Assembly: GCA_035048495.1 (NCBI GenBank)
Contig: CM068540.1
Span: forward strand, 4,696,829-4,760,828
Direction of reading: 5' to 3'
Length of the DNA stretch: 64,000 nucleotides
DNA from: Euptelea pleiosperma
Lineage: Eukaryota; Streptophyta; Magnoliopsida; Ranunculales; Eupteleaceae
Shown: in pieces, positions 1 to 11,266 of the stretch
Layout: every line of letters begins with the position of its first letter
Numbering within the stretch: position 1 is the first letter of the stretch
The notes under the pieces: generated by a model
Seen by the model: the letters and a program-made list of their open reading frames with translations, nothing else
What the model was told of the DNA's origin: nothing
Databases searched by the model: none
Translations under genes and position numbers: made by a program

Positions 1-1
1 T

Positions 2-535
2 CCGGGCAGCTACCGACCAGAACATATCGGTATCGAAGGAGTCTGGGCATCTCCTCAAAATGTACAGATAATCGATCTCGGAGAGACCAATCTGGTATTT
101 ACTCGTAGAGTTGAAATACTCTATCCTATTCATCAGACGCCAGAAATTTCCGTGCATCTGGCCGGGAGCCCGGTCGTAGAACCAGAGGACTTCCCTCACT
201 AAAGGAGTCAGAGGTAGGGTTAACCCGAACTTCAATTGAAGCCGAGTGATACTTATCTCGCCAGGGTTGGTATTTTCCCCATGACGAGAACCGATATTAA
301 CAAAAACAGAAGAAGGAATGGCAAATTCTTTTCTCAAACCTACAATATAAGGGTCATTCCCATAAGTTGGGACCCTGACGATGACTTGAGGAATTATTGG
401 TTCCTCCCTATATACATCTACTTCTCTATCCAACGAATCAGAGGATAATTGCTCCTCTACATCAACACTGGTTTCTACTGGTTCTCTGGGAACCATTTCT
501 TCGGTATCTTCAAGAACCCTTTTACCCCTAGCCAT
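2..535 (-). CDS. Antisense extra ORF of a Tat-like retrotransposon, Transposase_28-like, truncated by window edge
   Basis: The minus strand reads 178 codons without a stop from an ATG at 535 (protein begins MARGKRVLEDTEEM) to the window edge, so the C-terminus is missing. Residues around 105-125 (LPLTPLVREVLWFYDRAPGQ, then a conserved N-W pair a few residues on) resemble the plant 'putative gypsy type transposon' domain (Pfam Transposase_28), which usually reads PLPPFVREVL-Y-APGQL-PN-W. The first 60 residues are acidic and of low complexity. The ORF runs against its host element, whose 3' LTR lies 530 bp away. Its function is unknown; it may be an acquired accessory protein. Family assignment is by motif recall only. 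Confidence 0.6.
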   Translation of the reverse strand, partial: MARGKRVLEDTEEMVPREPVETSVDVEEQLSSDSLDREVDVYREEPIIPQVIVRVPTYGNDPYIVGLRKEFAIPSSVFVNIGSRHGENTNPGEISITRLQLKFGLTLPLTPLVREVLWFYDRAPGQMHGNFWRLMNRIEYFNSTSKYQIGLSEIDYLYILRRCPDSFDTDMFWSVAAR

Positions 536-1051
536 TTGAAGAAGAAGATGAAGAAGAAAATGAAAGTATACGAGAGGGGATGGCAGATGAGAGAAAAGTA
601 CCGTTACAGTCTGGAAGCAGCGAACAGAGGAGATACAGGTGAAGAACAGCTTGAGCTTGGAGCTTGAAGTATTGCAGAGCACGGACCAGGGCGAAGAAAT
701 GAAAGAAAGCGGTGAATAAACCTTTTATAGGCAAAGATCTGGTTATATCAAACCAGCAGTTTGGCTATATCAAATCTCGGGCGCCAAAACTCAAAAGATT
801 GGTTACTCGACGGTTCGGTTACCTATTCCCTCGAGTACTGTACCCATCAATCATTCCATTCGACGACGTACATTGGGCAGCACGTTGCTACGGACACGTA
901 TCATGAATACAGCAAACAGTAAGCGCAGTATTAAATGCGGAGGAAAGTGATCGATTGGTTATTTCATGATCCAACGGCTAAGAAACAGATATGAAACGTG
1001 GATGGCCAAGATCTTTTTCAGAAGATACGACGGTCAGTTATCGATCTTCTC

Positions 1052-1065
1052 AAAAAGGGGGGCGA
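1052..1065 (+). promoter_or_regulatory. Polypurine tract of the Tat-like element
   Basis: AAAAAGGGGGGCGA ends exactly where the LTR begins (TGTGGG at 1066). The expected role is the plus-strand primer for reverse transcription. Its position fixes the element's orientation as plus and identifies the following LTR as the 3' one. Confidence 0.7.
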
Positions 1066-1442
1066 TGTGGGTGCCGTATTTTCCAGCTAGTCAAAATTGG
1101 ACACGTATCTCTGGCTTAGCACGTGCGGTTTCAAATACACGACGCGTGTTAGAAGACAGCACGCGAGAGTTAATGCGCTGGAATCATCATCAAGAGCAAT
1201 AAACTGCCAATCGTGTCGCTCGATTTCCATTACTTGGAAATGCCACGTGTCAGGATTGTTTTATCGACACATGGAAGTGATGCTGACAGAGAATATTAGC
1301 GTCTCAACCTTTAATATGTCGGGAAGTATTCAATCTTGCCCGACATATTGATGAGTCTCATCCCACCGAGATCAACTGGATAGACGGGATCTTCTACAAT
1401 CTCATCCCGGGAACTCAAGGTTCTCTTCCCGGGAAAACTCAA

Positions 1443-1676
1443 GTATATCATCCCGGGAACTCCAAACATGTCGTCCCGGGAACTCATCCTGGCAATTCAA
1501 GTATATCATCCCGGGAATTCCAAACATGTCATCCCGGGAACTCATCTTGGCAACTCAGGTATATCATCCCGGGAACTCCAAATATGTCATCCCGGGAACT
1601 CATCCTGGCAACTCAAAGTATAGATTCCCGGGAACTCTGAACATCTCATCCCGGGACATCCTCCCGGCAAGGTCAA
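1443..1676 (+). repeat. 58-bp tandem repeat in LTR U3, about four copies
   Basis: The motif GTATATCATCCCGGGAA recurs at 1443, 1501 and 1559, with a diverged copy at 1618, giving a period of 58-59 bp. Each unit carries two CCCGGGA blocks. Looser CCCGGG or CCCG copies extend from about 1330 to 1750. Tandem arrays in U3 often act as enhancer or silencer modules in LTR elements; that role is inferred here. Confidence 0.85.
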
Positions 1677-2072
1677 ATTATTGGCTGGATGCATTTATCC
1701 CGACAAGGTCATCAGACTTGCTTGACGGGATCTATTTCAATATCATCCCGTCAAAGCCAGATAATGTCAAATGACTTACGTGGCATGATCTCTTACATAC
1801 GAGGTAAGTATTCTGAATACCATCGATTTCTTAACTAATGAATATTGGCCACGTGGCAGCTAGTTGAATTATCACGAATTCGACATCACCTTATCTGAAC
1901 ACCTGACACGGAGGATGCCACCTCAGTATTATTTCAGTTATTTCAGGTATAACTGAATCAAGAAAGTCAAAGTTTAAACCGACAGATTCTGTTTTATAAC
2001 AGAATCTATCTGAGTCATCATTGACTGATAATGACTAGACACGTGGAAGGTGAGTCACGCCAGTTCCAAGGC

Positions 2073-2080
2073 TATAAATA
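2073..2080 (+). promoter_or_regulatory. TATA box of the Tat-like LTR
   Basis: TATAAATA sits about 290 bp before the LTR end, in the context GGCTATAAATACAAGACC. This spacing fits a U3/R boundary shortly downstream. It supports the plus orientation of the element. Confidence 0.55.
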
Positions 2081-2767
2081 CAAGACCTTCAGAACTGAGA
2101 AAAGGATCTAGCTCTCCAGATCCAGATAGCTTAAACTCTGAAATCTTTTACTATTTCCTAAAACCTGTTACATTTCCTAAGCTGACTTGAGCGTCGGAGC
2201 CTTGTCAACAGGTACAACCAAATCTCATCTGGAGATCATCCTATCCTTCGCAGAGGAGAAAGCAGTTTCATCCTGGAGCATCAGAGTCGTCCGATCATCA
2301 CCATAATCCGAATCGTCTGACCTCAAAGATTGTGTGGGTTAGATCAGATATTTTTCCCCCACAGGCTCCAATCGATTTTACAGAGGACTCCAATCGATTA
2401 GGCTTTGTCCAATCGATCGGACTCTCCCAGAAGTCAATAACTTTGACTAAGACTCGAGTCTGTCCAATGACTAGGTTTGACCGTTATATTTTATTCATTT
2501 AAACCTACTCCTATGGCCACTAAGTCACATACCTTCCTGAGTGAGCATACATGATCTATAACCGACAAATGGGCAGTTCCTCAAATGACTCTTGTCGTCA
2601 ACCGTTTGATTCTTACTATCTCTGTCTTCTAGTCTTCACGTAGTTGACGAAGTATGCGTACCACAACATCTTCACACTACACTGATGCTTGTAGAAACTG
2701 TTACATGAATATTTTTATTTCACACAGAATCTTTGCCAAACATAGAATATGAAAATATTCCTTACAG

Positions 2768-2819
2768 TGGATACGGTACCTATGGTGGTGGGTACGGGAC
2801 CAACTACGTGAAGAAGTAG
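2768..2819 (+). other. Possible terminal exon with Gly/Tyr-rich tail
   Basis: After a plausible splice acceptor (ATTCCTTACAG ending at 2767) the plus strand reads a short Gly/Tyr-rich tail, GYGTYGGGYGTNYVKK, and a TAG at 2817-2819. Such tails close several plant RNA-binding proteins. No upstream exon is identifiable in the window because the Tat-like element occupies 1-2363. This may be the last exon of a real gene or chance. Confidence 0.2.
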
Positions 2820-4880
2820 TTGCAAGTAAATTCTTTCTCAGATCATTTTACTTGATTGTGCGCCACCTATCCCCATTCTCCGCTGCATGTGTCTGCGTTG
2901 TAGTTACAGTTCTTCTCCACTAACATTTTCGTTATTTCTCTTAGTGCCCACACTAATTAAAGTAGAGATTCTGAAAATAAAACACCTAGAGGAGAAGCAA
3001 AGACCGAAGATTTGGAGTGAGGGTTTGAGATGCCTATGGCTTCATTCTTCTGAAGGTGGGAGAAAAGATAAAACTGATTATTAACCCAAATTCAAGTTTG
3101 AAACTCATGTAAATATAATTAATCTCTTCTGGTTAACCCGAGAAACAAAAATGAGAATGAGATAGATTTACAAGAAATCTTATTCAGTTAGATAGAGTAG
3201 ATTAAGATGGGACACAAAAATAATTGACTGTTGAGCCGTATGAGGTAGGAAACTCTCAAGTACGATTCCGCGAACAAAGTTCAAATCAGAAAATCTAGAA
3301 ATTGCACGAGAAATCTAAAGTGCCGATTAGATTTCTGTACGTAGACTCAAGTGGATGAATCTATCCAACCATCCATATCAATTTGGGTTTTTATTTTATT
3401 TTTGTTTATTTGGGAATGACACGTGAAAAAGTTCATTTGGGTTTTTTCGATTGTGGCTTTCTTTTGGTTTAAAGACAAGATTTTTTTTTCACCTTCAATT
3501 AGCAATTCTTTGATTTGTACTACAGTGGGTCTCTTTCTTTATCAATAAATTGTTTATAAAGTTTGTGATGTGAACTCTATTCTGCTACAAGCAAACCCAT
3601 TTTGGTGCAAAATTGAATTGAATGCCTTATAGTAGAACGTGAAATATCTTTGAAGGGGAGCACTTGCATTAGAGTGGGTGGATGGGAAGAATCTATTCTC
3701 CCTTTCCTGCGTAAGAAACTATATACACATACAGGGGGCTTGGGGCCTTTCAATCCCCAATGGGTTGCACTAAAAATTGATTTACAACAACAAACTTTTA
3801 ATTTTTTCTTATCACATATAAGTCTGTTGGGCACTTTCCACCAAGATGGAGAGCTAGAAATGTTTTTGCATCACTATTCTAATATTTACATGGCTCTTCT
3901 CATCTTTTACTGATATTCGCTCAAAAGTGCTTATTTTAAGCAATTATCCTTTTAGCGTTATCGCACTCTCCTACGTAAAATGCTCTAATTATCTACTTTT
4001 CCACGTAAGAATCTCTTTTGTTGCATAGAACACACTTTTCTGGACGAAATAGTATATTTGCATGCATTAAACACATTTTCGAAAGTCTAGATATAAAGTC
4101 GTTCTGATTAAGTCTCATTACGCGCTTTTTCTATCGTAGGAAACCCTGATTGGATGATTCTCGAGACTTGCGGGCCAAAATCGATCATAAAAGCCCAATA
4201 TCAAAGCTTAAAGAGCCCACAGGCTATGATTAGAAGATATGGGCCAAATATGGGCTGAATGAGAGGACCAAACAGTCGACCCAAAGAACGAAGAGAGTAG
4301 GAGAGCCAATGACCAAGAGACGGACCAAAGCGTTTAAAGCCACATGAATCAACAAGAAATGATGGTCTACTCTACTAGAGAAGCATGAGGATAGTCATAG
4401 TGAAGACCAGGGTTCCAGACCCTCTGCCAATACTTTTATCTCCATTTTCTGATATTTTCTCTCTCCTCCCCTTAATTTTCTTTCATCTCTCCTTATTATC
4501 TCTCTCTTCATCTCTTGGTCCTCCGATCTACTGACCTAACCCCAGAATTCTTACCCGTTGGCTCTGGCCCATCTCCCTAAGCTATTGGACCGTTGGATCT
4601 TCCATCGGACCGTCATCGGACCGTTGGATCATCCATCAGACCGTTGGATCTCTCTAAATCCGTCGGCCTGCCAATCTGAGTCCCAATCCAGTCACCATCC
4701 ATCCAACCATCAGCATATTGTCTGTCACATCATCTTTTGAAACGATAGACTTCATCAGTCCATGTGGGCTAGCAGCCAGCCCATCATCATCGACCCGCTG
4801 CCCCACCATTTAGTGGACCCCGTGAATTTCAAAATAATTTAAATTAAATTTTAAAAATGACGGGGGGTCCACTAAATGGG
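2820..4880. other. No gene recognised
   Basis: ORFs here are short and resemble nothing I know. The only local structure is a degenerate short tandem motif, GGACCGTTGGATC, repeated several times at about 4585-4655. From 4140 on, the sequence has the pyrimidine-rich, leader-like look seen before many plant LTR ends, but I could not pair it with a second LTR. Confidence 0.5.
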
Positions 4881-4979
4881 GAAATCCCCCAAAAAAAATA
4901 ATAATAATAATAATAATTTTTTTTTTTTAATTTTTTTTTTTTTTTTTTAAAATCCCTAATTTCCATTAATGGAAACTAG

Positions 4980-6260
4980 GGAGCTTTAAAAGGGGAGAAT
5001 AGAGGGTTCGAAACCCTAATTCCCTAATCTCCAAACCCCTCTCCTCCTCTCCTTCCCCTTCTTCCTTCAAACCCTTCTCCTCCTCTTCTTCTTCTTCTTC
5101 TTCTTCTTCTTCTTCTTCTTCTTCTTCTTTTTCTCCTTTTCCGGTGAGAACCTACAACTCCGGTAGGTTCGTCTTCCACACCTTCTTCTTCCCTTCTTCT
5201 TCTCTTCAGCCCTCTTCCTCTTCTATTTCTCCTTCTTCACCTGCACCTCAGTCTTCTCCTTTTCTTCTTCTTCTTTTTCATCTTCTCAAGATTTTGTCGG
5301 AGTTGCAGGTCTGCAACTCTGGCCTGCTGTAACAGTCCACCACCGAAACTGATTTTGCCTCCTTGTGCTCTCCGCTGGTGCGCCACCCCTTCACCAACGT
5401 GCTGGACATGGGGATCTTCCTCAGACCACCCATCTCCACCACGATCTGCCCCTCTCCTTGGGCAGCAACCCAGCGCCTCCGCCAGCAACGCCTGCTGCTC
5501 GTCATCTTCCCTCTCTTTCCCACGTCCTCACCTCACCTCTCTCACCCTAGCCGCCCTTAACTTCTCTCTCAATCTCTCTCTCTCACAAACCGTCCTCTCC
5601 TCTATCCTCTAAGATAAAAACCTAAAAAAAAAAAAGCAAAGAAAGAAAAGATAAGGGAGAAGAAGAGATGAGGGTAAGCCGTGAGCATTTCTACCTAACT
5701 GTGCACCGCCATCTACCTCTCCAAACGAACCAGCAACTGATCTTTGCTCTCTCGGGATCCTGCAAGTTCAGCAACCTCCTCCTTCTTCACCGCCACCTCA
5801 CACCGTCGGATTGGAGTGATGCAACTACAATCTCTCCTCTCCTCAACTTCACCACCCAGCAACTCCACAGCCTGCAACTCAGAGTTGCAGGTCTGCAACC
5901 CTCTCACATCTCCTTGAAACCCATCTCTCTCATTCATTATCCCTCCACCACGATCCCCTTGTTGCTGTCTACAGTCCCAAACAGTGCAGCTTCTCCTCGC
6001 CTCGGCTGCTCCTCTCTACCACCCCTCATCCTGTCATCATGCACCAGCAGGTGTGCACCCTTGCAACCACATGCCGCACATCATCCTCTCCATTATCTCC
6101 AGTAAAGCACGGGCTTGCTGCCCTTCCCCTACTTCCATGCCAAATAGGTGCGCCTTCCTCTGAGGAAACCCTCATGCCCGAACTAGTCCGACATCTCAAT
6201 CAACACCTCCAAATGCAAGGTTAGGGTGATTTCCTACCCACTTGGCCACGCCTCTCTATC
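4980..6260. other. CT-rich low-complexity tract with two related palindromes
   Basis: The tract is strongly pyrimidine-biased on the plus strand, so open frames in it carry Ser/Pro/Leu-rich peptides and are not convincing genes. A perfect palindrome, GAGTTGCAG-GT-CTGCAACTC, lies at 5300-5319. The same arms recur at about 5872-5899 as CTGCAACTC-A-GAGTTGCAG-GT-CTGCAAC. The repeated palindromic word suggests a repeat family, unidentified here. Confidence 0.5.
5085..5130 (+). repeat. (CTT)n microsatellite
   Basis: About 15 uninterrupted CTT units. Confidence 0.95.
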
Positions 6261-6880
6261 GCATGGCTGATCGCAAAGTAAAACTCGTGGTAAGTTGTGT
6301 TCAAAGGCGAGAAAGTTTCTCTCTCTAGATCTATCCACTATCTCTCTCTTCTTATTTTCTCTTTCTCACTAGTTTCTTTCTCTCTCTAGTTTTCTCAAAA
6401 TTTCTTTTAGTTTTTGTTATTTATTTATTTTATAAATTCCAAGCATTGTAGAATATTTCTTTTAATCATGAATGAAGAAGAGTTAATTGAGGATTATTTC
6501 CATGTTATATCTTTTATCAATGTGTTAATTTTTGGTATTTTCTCTCTCTAAAAATCATAAAATCAATCATGTTTTAATCTCGTGATCATCATTCATACCC
6601 TTCCATCTTTTTATTTTTAGCAATTTCTGAGAAAAAGCGATTATTTCATGTTCCTGAATTGCGTGAACTAACCCCGAGTGCGGATCGACATCTGACACGA
6701 ATCCCTATACAAGAATTACCATTTTTGCAGGAATTAAATCGGAAAAGATACAAATTTTGTTGGAATTAGGGTTTCCGTAAACAACGACGCGGAAATTAAA
6801 AGGCCTTTTACGTTATTTGCGTAAAAGACATTTTACGTTATTTGCCCAAATAGAAAAAAAAATATGATCAGTTGTATATT

Positions 6881-8065
6881 AGAAAACCGACTTCACCATT
6901 AGACTCAAAAGCACCGAGAAACATAGTTTAGACTGTAAGCATGCTAAATTTTTAATTTTCTATAAAAAGTTACAGAATTTGAAAAAATGTAAAAGAAATT
7001 AGTTAAAAAGTTGATATTTTACTCAAATAATATTTTGAAATATCCAACCGTATAGATGGATAGAGCACTGAAAAATAAAAAGATAGACTGACAGTAAATT
7101 TAATTTGAAAATAGATAGAGTCCCGATCGAAAGGTTAACGTTAAAATAATTATAATAATACTTAAATAATTAATTAATTAATATTATATTAGAATTTTAA
7201 AAATAGGTATTAGTATAATACACCATAGCAAATCCAATCTAAACTCATCCGAAAATGGATTCGGTGAGTGAATTAAGTTCCATTTAATATATATTAAAAA
7301 AATCCTGGGGGACAACATTTTTGACAACAATTTTGGCGTACCCACATGGAGATGAATCAATAGCTCATTTTTTGTGAGGATGATCTCCTCAACATATAGA
7401 TCACCCCTATAAAAAATCAGCCCATTCAGAAATTTCTAACCCTATCAAATGTGGTTTTCAAGTTAACAATAAAAATAGACGGTCCATAATTCTTCCAACT
7501 TGTAAATCGGTTTAGGAATATCGAAATGATTTGAATTTCGTTGAGGATGATCTCCTCACCATGGAGACCATCCTCACCAAAAATCATCCAATTCCAAAAC
7601 TTCTAATTTATATATTGGGCCGCTGCAAGTTTTTGTTGTCAAAAATGTTGTATGAAAATGTTGTCCCCCGATCCTGACCCATATATATATTAAAAAAAAA
7701 TCAGAATTTACAACATTTGTAAGAATGAAAATGAGTTTTTCTTTAAAACAAATGAAATTTTTAGAAAACAAGAACAGAGAAGGGAGAAACGAACAGGTAG
7801 GTGATTTAGGTTTAATCTAAATTCATTTCAATTTCGTTTCGTTAAATCCTTGTTAGTTGATTTTTTTTCTTTTTGTTTTGTTATAAATCTTTGTTGCTAA
7901 AATTTTCTATTTATTTTTGCCATAAATTTGTTTTATCTTGGTTATCTTCTTCTAAAATTCATGAAAAATCTTGTATTTTGATGAATTATAATGTACTTCT
8001 CTGCTATTGATGTTTAAAAACTTAGTTGATCAAGTTTCATTCCATTAAAGATATCAATAATAGAT
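6881..8065 (+). repeat. 1.19-kb direct repeat, copy 1
   Basis: The segment starts AGAAAACCGACTTCACC and ends ATCAATAATAGAT. It matches 10077-11266 along its whole length with only scattered substitutions and small indels (about 98 % by eye). It contains an inverted-repeat MITE at 7307-7670. Neither end shows a terminal inverted repeat or a clear target duplication. Copy 2 lies inside a solo LTR, so copy 1 may be a displaced LTR fragment or an independent insertion. No coding capacity was seen. Confidence 0.85.
7307..7670. mobile_element. MITE with GGGGGACAACATTTT terminal inverted repeats
   Basis: The left end reads GGGGGACAACATTTTTGACA; the right end read backwards gives CGGGGGACAACATTTTCA and, after a small insertion, ACATTTTTGACAACAA. 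ATCCT flanks both sides (7302-7306 and 7671-7675), a probable 5-bp target duplication. The interior carries GGTGAGGATGATCTCC-type repeats also seen near 32583. Non-coding, 364 bp. Confidence 0.7.
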
Positions 8066-9300
8066 GTATGTCCTGTCAAGTGGAGGATCTTGGTTGGACG
8101 ATCAAAATCACCCATATCAATCAACATTTTTACACAGACAATTGTGTCCTAGTCTGACTAAATTACAGGTCTAGATGGAACGGCTTAAACATGGAATTAG
8201 TGTGTTGGTTCATCAAAGAGGTTGTTTATAGATCAAGCAATCCAGATTAATGCTTAGATTTGAGTATCTCACCTACATCATCATCCACATGTATCGTACA
8301 CAGGTACACATACAAGTTGGTTTTACTAGAAGATCTACTAGACTAGGTAAACAAATGACTAGATTGAATATCTTTTCCACAATATCTCTAGACTTTTTTT
8401 TAATGCTTTGCATATACTGTGACCGTCTAAAAGAATACCACAATGTGATCATCCAGCTGAGTCAATGTGATTGGTCACCTAGGAAGGATATGTTGGGCCA
8501 AATTTCCAATAATAAGCTTGATTGATGTTTTCTATAGTACCACTTATAAAAAAAAAAAAATCTATTTCTATAGTACCCAAAAAAATGCTTGAATCCAAAA
8601 GCTAGAATCACTCCTAAAAAAAGTGCTAAAATCTAATGGTAGACTGAGCAAGACATCATTGTAGCACTTACTATTAGTTCTATCTCTCTTTGACCATTCA
8701 ACTGGTGTATTTCATTGGATTATGATGGTACTCTATTCCAAAATCAAAAAATTATACATTGGTTTGTGTGTTGATGAACATGAGCTGCGTTTTTGTTTGA
8801 TTGTTTCTTTGATTGCTTCGTTTTTGGTGATTTTAAATTTAGTTCCTTAATTGTTCTGTAAATTGGGAGTGGGTTTCCGGGTTAGGAAATATAGGTGTTT
8901 TAATGGGTTTTTGGTCTTAATCTGCATGTATTTGTTACTGCGTATTTTTGTAGAGTAGCTACAGGTTTTCCTAATCTCGAATTTTTTAAAACAATATTTT
9001 TTTTATAAAACAGCAAGCTCAATCAAAAGGTAAAGACCGTGACTAATTATTTAGCATGTTATAGACCATGACTAACACCCCAAAGAAACATTTCAAAATA
9101 TTTATGAGAATCCTAAGGATCGGGAAATTAAACTTGGATGATAAATACCATGAAACACATCATTTATAGGTAGAGCCAAAACTAGAACTTTCCAATCAAT
9201 AGAGTAGAATCAGATTCAGAACTCAAGGTTTGCAAAACTACAATAATCTTTCTCATGTGGGCCGAACTACAATTATAAAATCAGCACATCAGCCATCCCA
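8066..9300. other. No gene recognised
   Basis: AT-rich sequence with a 91-codon frame (8250-8525) that resembles no family I know. Short blocks such as AAAGTGCTAAAATCTAATGG (about 8620) match words in the MITE at 24847-25165, so part of this stretch is probably decayed MITE sequence. Confidence 0.4.
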
Positions 9301-9309
9301 ACTTATCAA

Positions 9310-9934
9310 AAGTCATGTTTAATCCTCCCAAAAAAGACATGCACCGAAATAGATGCCCTACAGAGGGACTTTTGGTGGAGAAAAAAAGGAGGAAAAGAAG
9401 GGGACCTTGCTTGCGAAGTTGGAAATCTTTATGTTGTCCCAAGAAAAGAGATCTAGGAGTAACATTAACTCAGGACGAAAAGTTGGCCCCCCATTTCCCA
9501 AATACGATGGAGGATGCTAAATAAGCCTGCAACAATTTGGACCACAATACTAATCTCAAATAGTGTGGGGTACACCGTCCACTCAGCCCCCAACCACCCT
9601 GAAAAAAAAAAATCAAATGTATGTCATATGGGCATGCTATCCTGAAAGGCCTTATTTTAACACATGTTGGCAAGTAGGTGACAGAATTAACATTGCTGTC
9701 TGGATGATCCATGGATCCCATCACTACAGTCCTAAAAGATCCCCACTCCTCCACCTTAGGATACCCAAATCAGAAAAGTATGGTAACTCATAAACCAAAG
9801 AGATCATGGAAAGTCAATGTACCAATGCACTCTTCCCACCATCCATAGCCATCCCCTTTCTAAGTCGCAATCTAGAGATAAATTTAGATGGAACCATGCT
9901 AGAGTGGGCTCACACACAAAGAAGTCAGCATATG
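9310..9934 (+). pseudogene. LINE reverse transcriptase fragment, interrupted by a solo LTR
   Basis: The plus strand encodes broken pieces typical of the C-terminal third of plant LINE ORF2. One is SWKSLCCPKKRDLGV, the usual W-LCCPK--GGLGV block after the RT core; another is LQRDFWW in a neighbouring frame. Stops and frame changes are frequent. The same LINE resumes after the LTR at 14993, where a zf-RVT-like region follows. The piece is dead and older than the LTR insertion. Confidence 0.6.
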
Positions 9935-10076
9935 AAACCTGTAATGACCCGAGGTAGTAAAGGTAAGTCTCAAGGTCAAAGATCGTTGACTTGACCAAGA
10001 TTCCAGTCGAAGTCGTCAAAACATAATAGATATGGTTTTGGTCACAAAATTGAAAATCTCATAAAAAGGCCTAACG

Positions 10077-11266
10077 AGAAAACCGACTTCACCATTAGAC
10101 TCAAAAGCACCGAGAAACATAATTTAGACTGTAAAAATGCTAAATTTTTAATTTTCTATAAAAAGTTACAGAATTTGAAAAAATGTAAAAGAAATTAGTT
10201 AAAAAGTTGATATTTTACTCAAATAATATTTTGAAATATCCAACCGTATAGATGGATAGAGCACTAAAAAATAAGAAGATAGACTGACAGTAAGTTTAAT
10301 TTGAAAATAGATAGAGTCCCGATCGAAAGGTTAACGTTAAAATAATTATAATAATACTTAAATAATTAATTAATTAATAATATATTAGAATTTTAAAAAT
10401 AGGTATTAGTATAATACACCATAGCAAATCCAATCTAAACTCATCCGAAAATGGATTCGGTGAGTGAATTAAGTTCCATTTAATATATATTAAAAAAATC
10501 CTGGGGGACAACATTTTTGACAACAATTTTGGCGTACCCACATGGAGATGAATCAATAGCTCATTTTTGGTGAGGATGATCTCCTCACCATATAGATCAC
10601 CCCTATAAAAAAATCAGCCCATTCAGAAATTTCTAACCCTATCAAATGTGGTTTTCAAGTTAACAATAAAAATAGATGGTCCATAATTCTTCCAACTTGT
10701 AAATCGGTTTAGGAATATCGAAATGATTTGAATTTTGTTGAGGATGATCTCCTCACCATGGAGACCATCCTCACCAAAAATCATCCCATTCCAAAACTTC
10801 TAATTTATATATTGGGCCGCTGCAAGTTTTTGTTGTCAAAAATGTTGTATGAAAATGTTGTCCCCCGATCCTGACCCATATATATATATATATTAAAAAA
10901 AATCAGAATTTACAACATTTGTAAGAATGAAAATGAGTTTTTCTTTAAAACAAATGAAATTTTTAGAAAACAAGAACATAGAAGGGAGAAACGAACAGGT
11001 AGGTGATTTAGGTTTAATCTAAATTCATTTCAATTTCGTTTTGTTAAATCCTTGTTAGTTGATTTTTTTCTTTTTGTTTTGTTATAAATCTTTGTTGCTA
11101 AAATTTTTTATTTATTTTTGCCAGAAATTTGTTTTATCTTGGTTATCTTCTTCTAAAATTCATGAAAAATCTTGTATTTTGATGAATTATAATGTTCTTC
11201 TCTGCTATTGATGTTTAAAAACTTAGTTGATCAAGTTTCATTCCATTAAAGATATCAATAATAGAT
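10077..11266 (+). repeat. 1.19-kb direct repeat, copy 2, inside the solo LTR
   Basis: Near-identical to 6881-8065 and with the same MITE at the same internal position. On the left the match starts after CCTAACG; on the right it stops before TTTTGGAAACCG. Confidence 0.85.
10503..10867. mobile_element. MITE, second copy of the 7307-7670 element
   Basis: Same terminal inverted repeats and same flanking ATCCT as at 7307-7670. It sits at the same place in the 1.19-kb repeat, so it was carried along with that repeat and did not insert independently. Confidence 0.7.

Larger units (their letters stand above)
1..2363 (+). mobile_element. 3' end of a Tat-like Ty3/gypsy retrotransposon
   Basis: The window opens inside a large LTR retrotransposon whose sense strand is plus. 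A purine tract at 1052-1065 is followed directly by TGTGGG, which starts an LTR ending in CCCACA at 2363. Between the window edge and the LTR lies an ORF on the opposite strand (2-535). The Tat lineage of plant Ty3/gypsy elements is known for extra ORFs, often antisense, between pol and the 3' LTR. The U5 stretch CTGACTTGAGCGTCGGAG near 2181-2199 is typical of Tat-like LTRs. Gag-pol and the 5' LTR lie outside the window, so the lineage call is an inference. Confidence 0.7.
1066..2363 (+). repeat. 3' LTR, 1298 bp, Tat-like element
   Basis: The LTR is bounded by a perfect 6-bp inverted repeat, TGTGGG at 1066 and CCCACA at 2358-2363. It holds a CCCGGGA-rich tandem array in U3 (about 1400-1680), a TATA box at 2073-2080 and a U5 with a Tat-type signature. 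Only one LTR lies in the window, so age cannot be estimated and no target-site duplication can be checked. Confidence 0.7.

Noticed and set aside
5144..6224. Several plus- and minus-strand ORFs of 60-145 codons
   Set aside because: They lie in CT-rich sequence that lacks stops by composition; peptides are Ser/Pro/Leu-rich with no domain.
6881..8065. Helitron call for the 1.19-kb repeat
   Set aside because: Copy 1 has TC...CTAA-like ends between A and T on the minus strand, but copy 2 has CTCG at that end and I see no convincing 3' hairpin.
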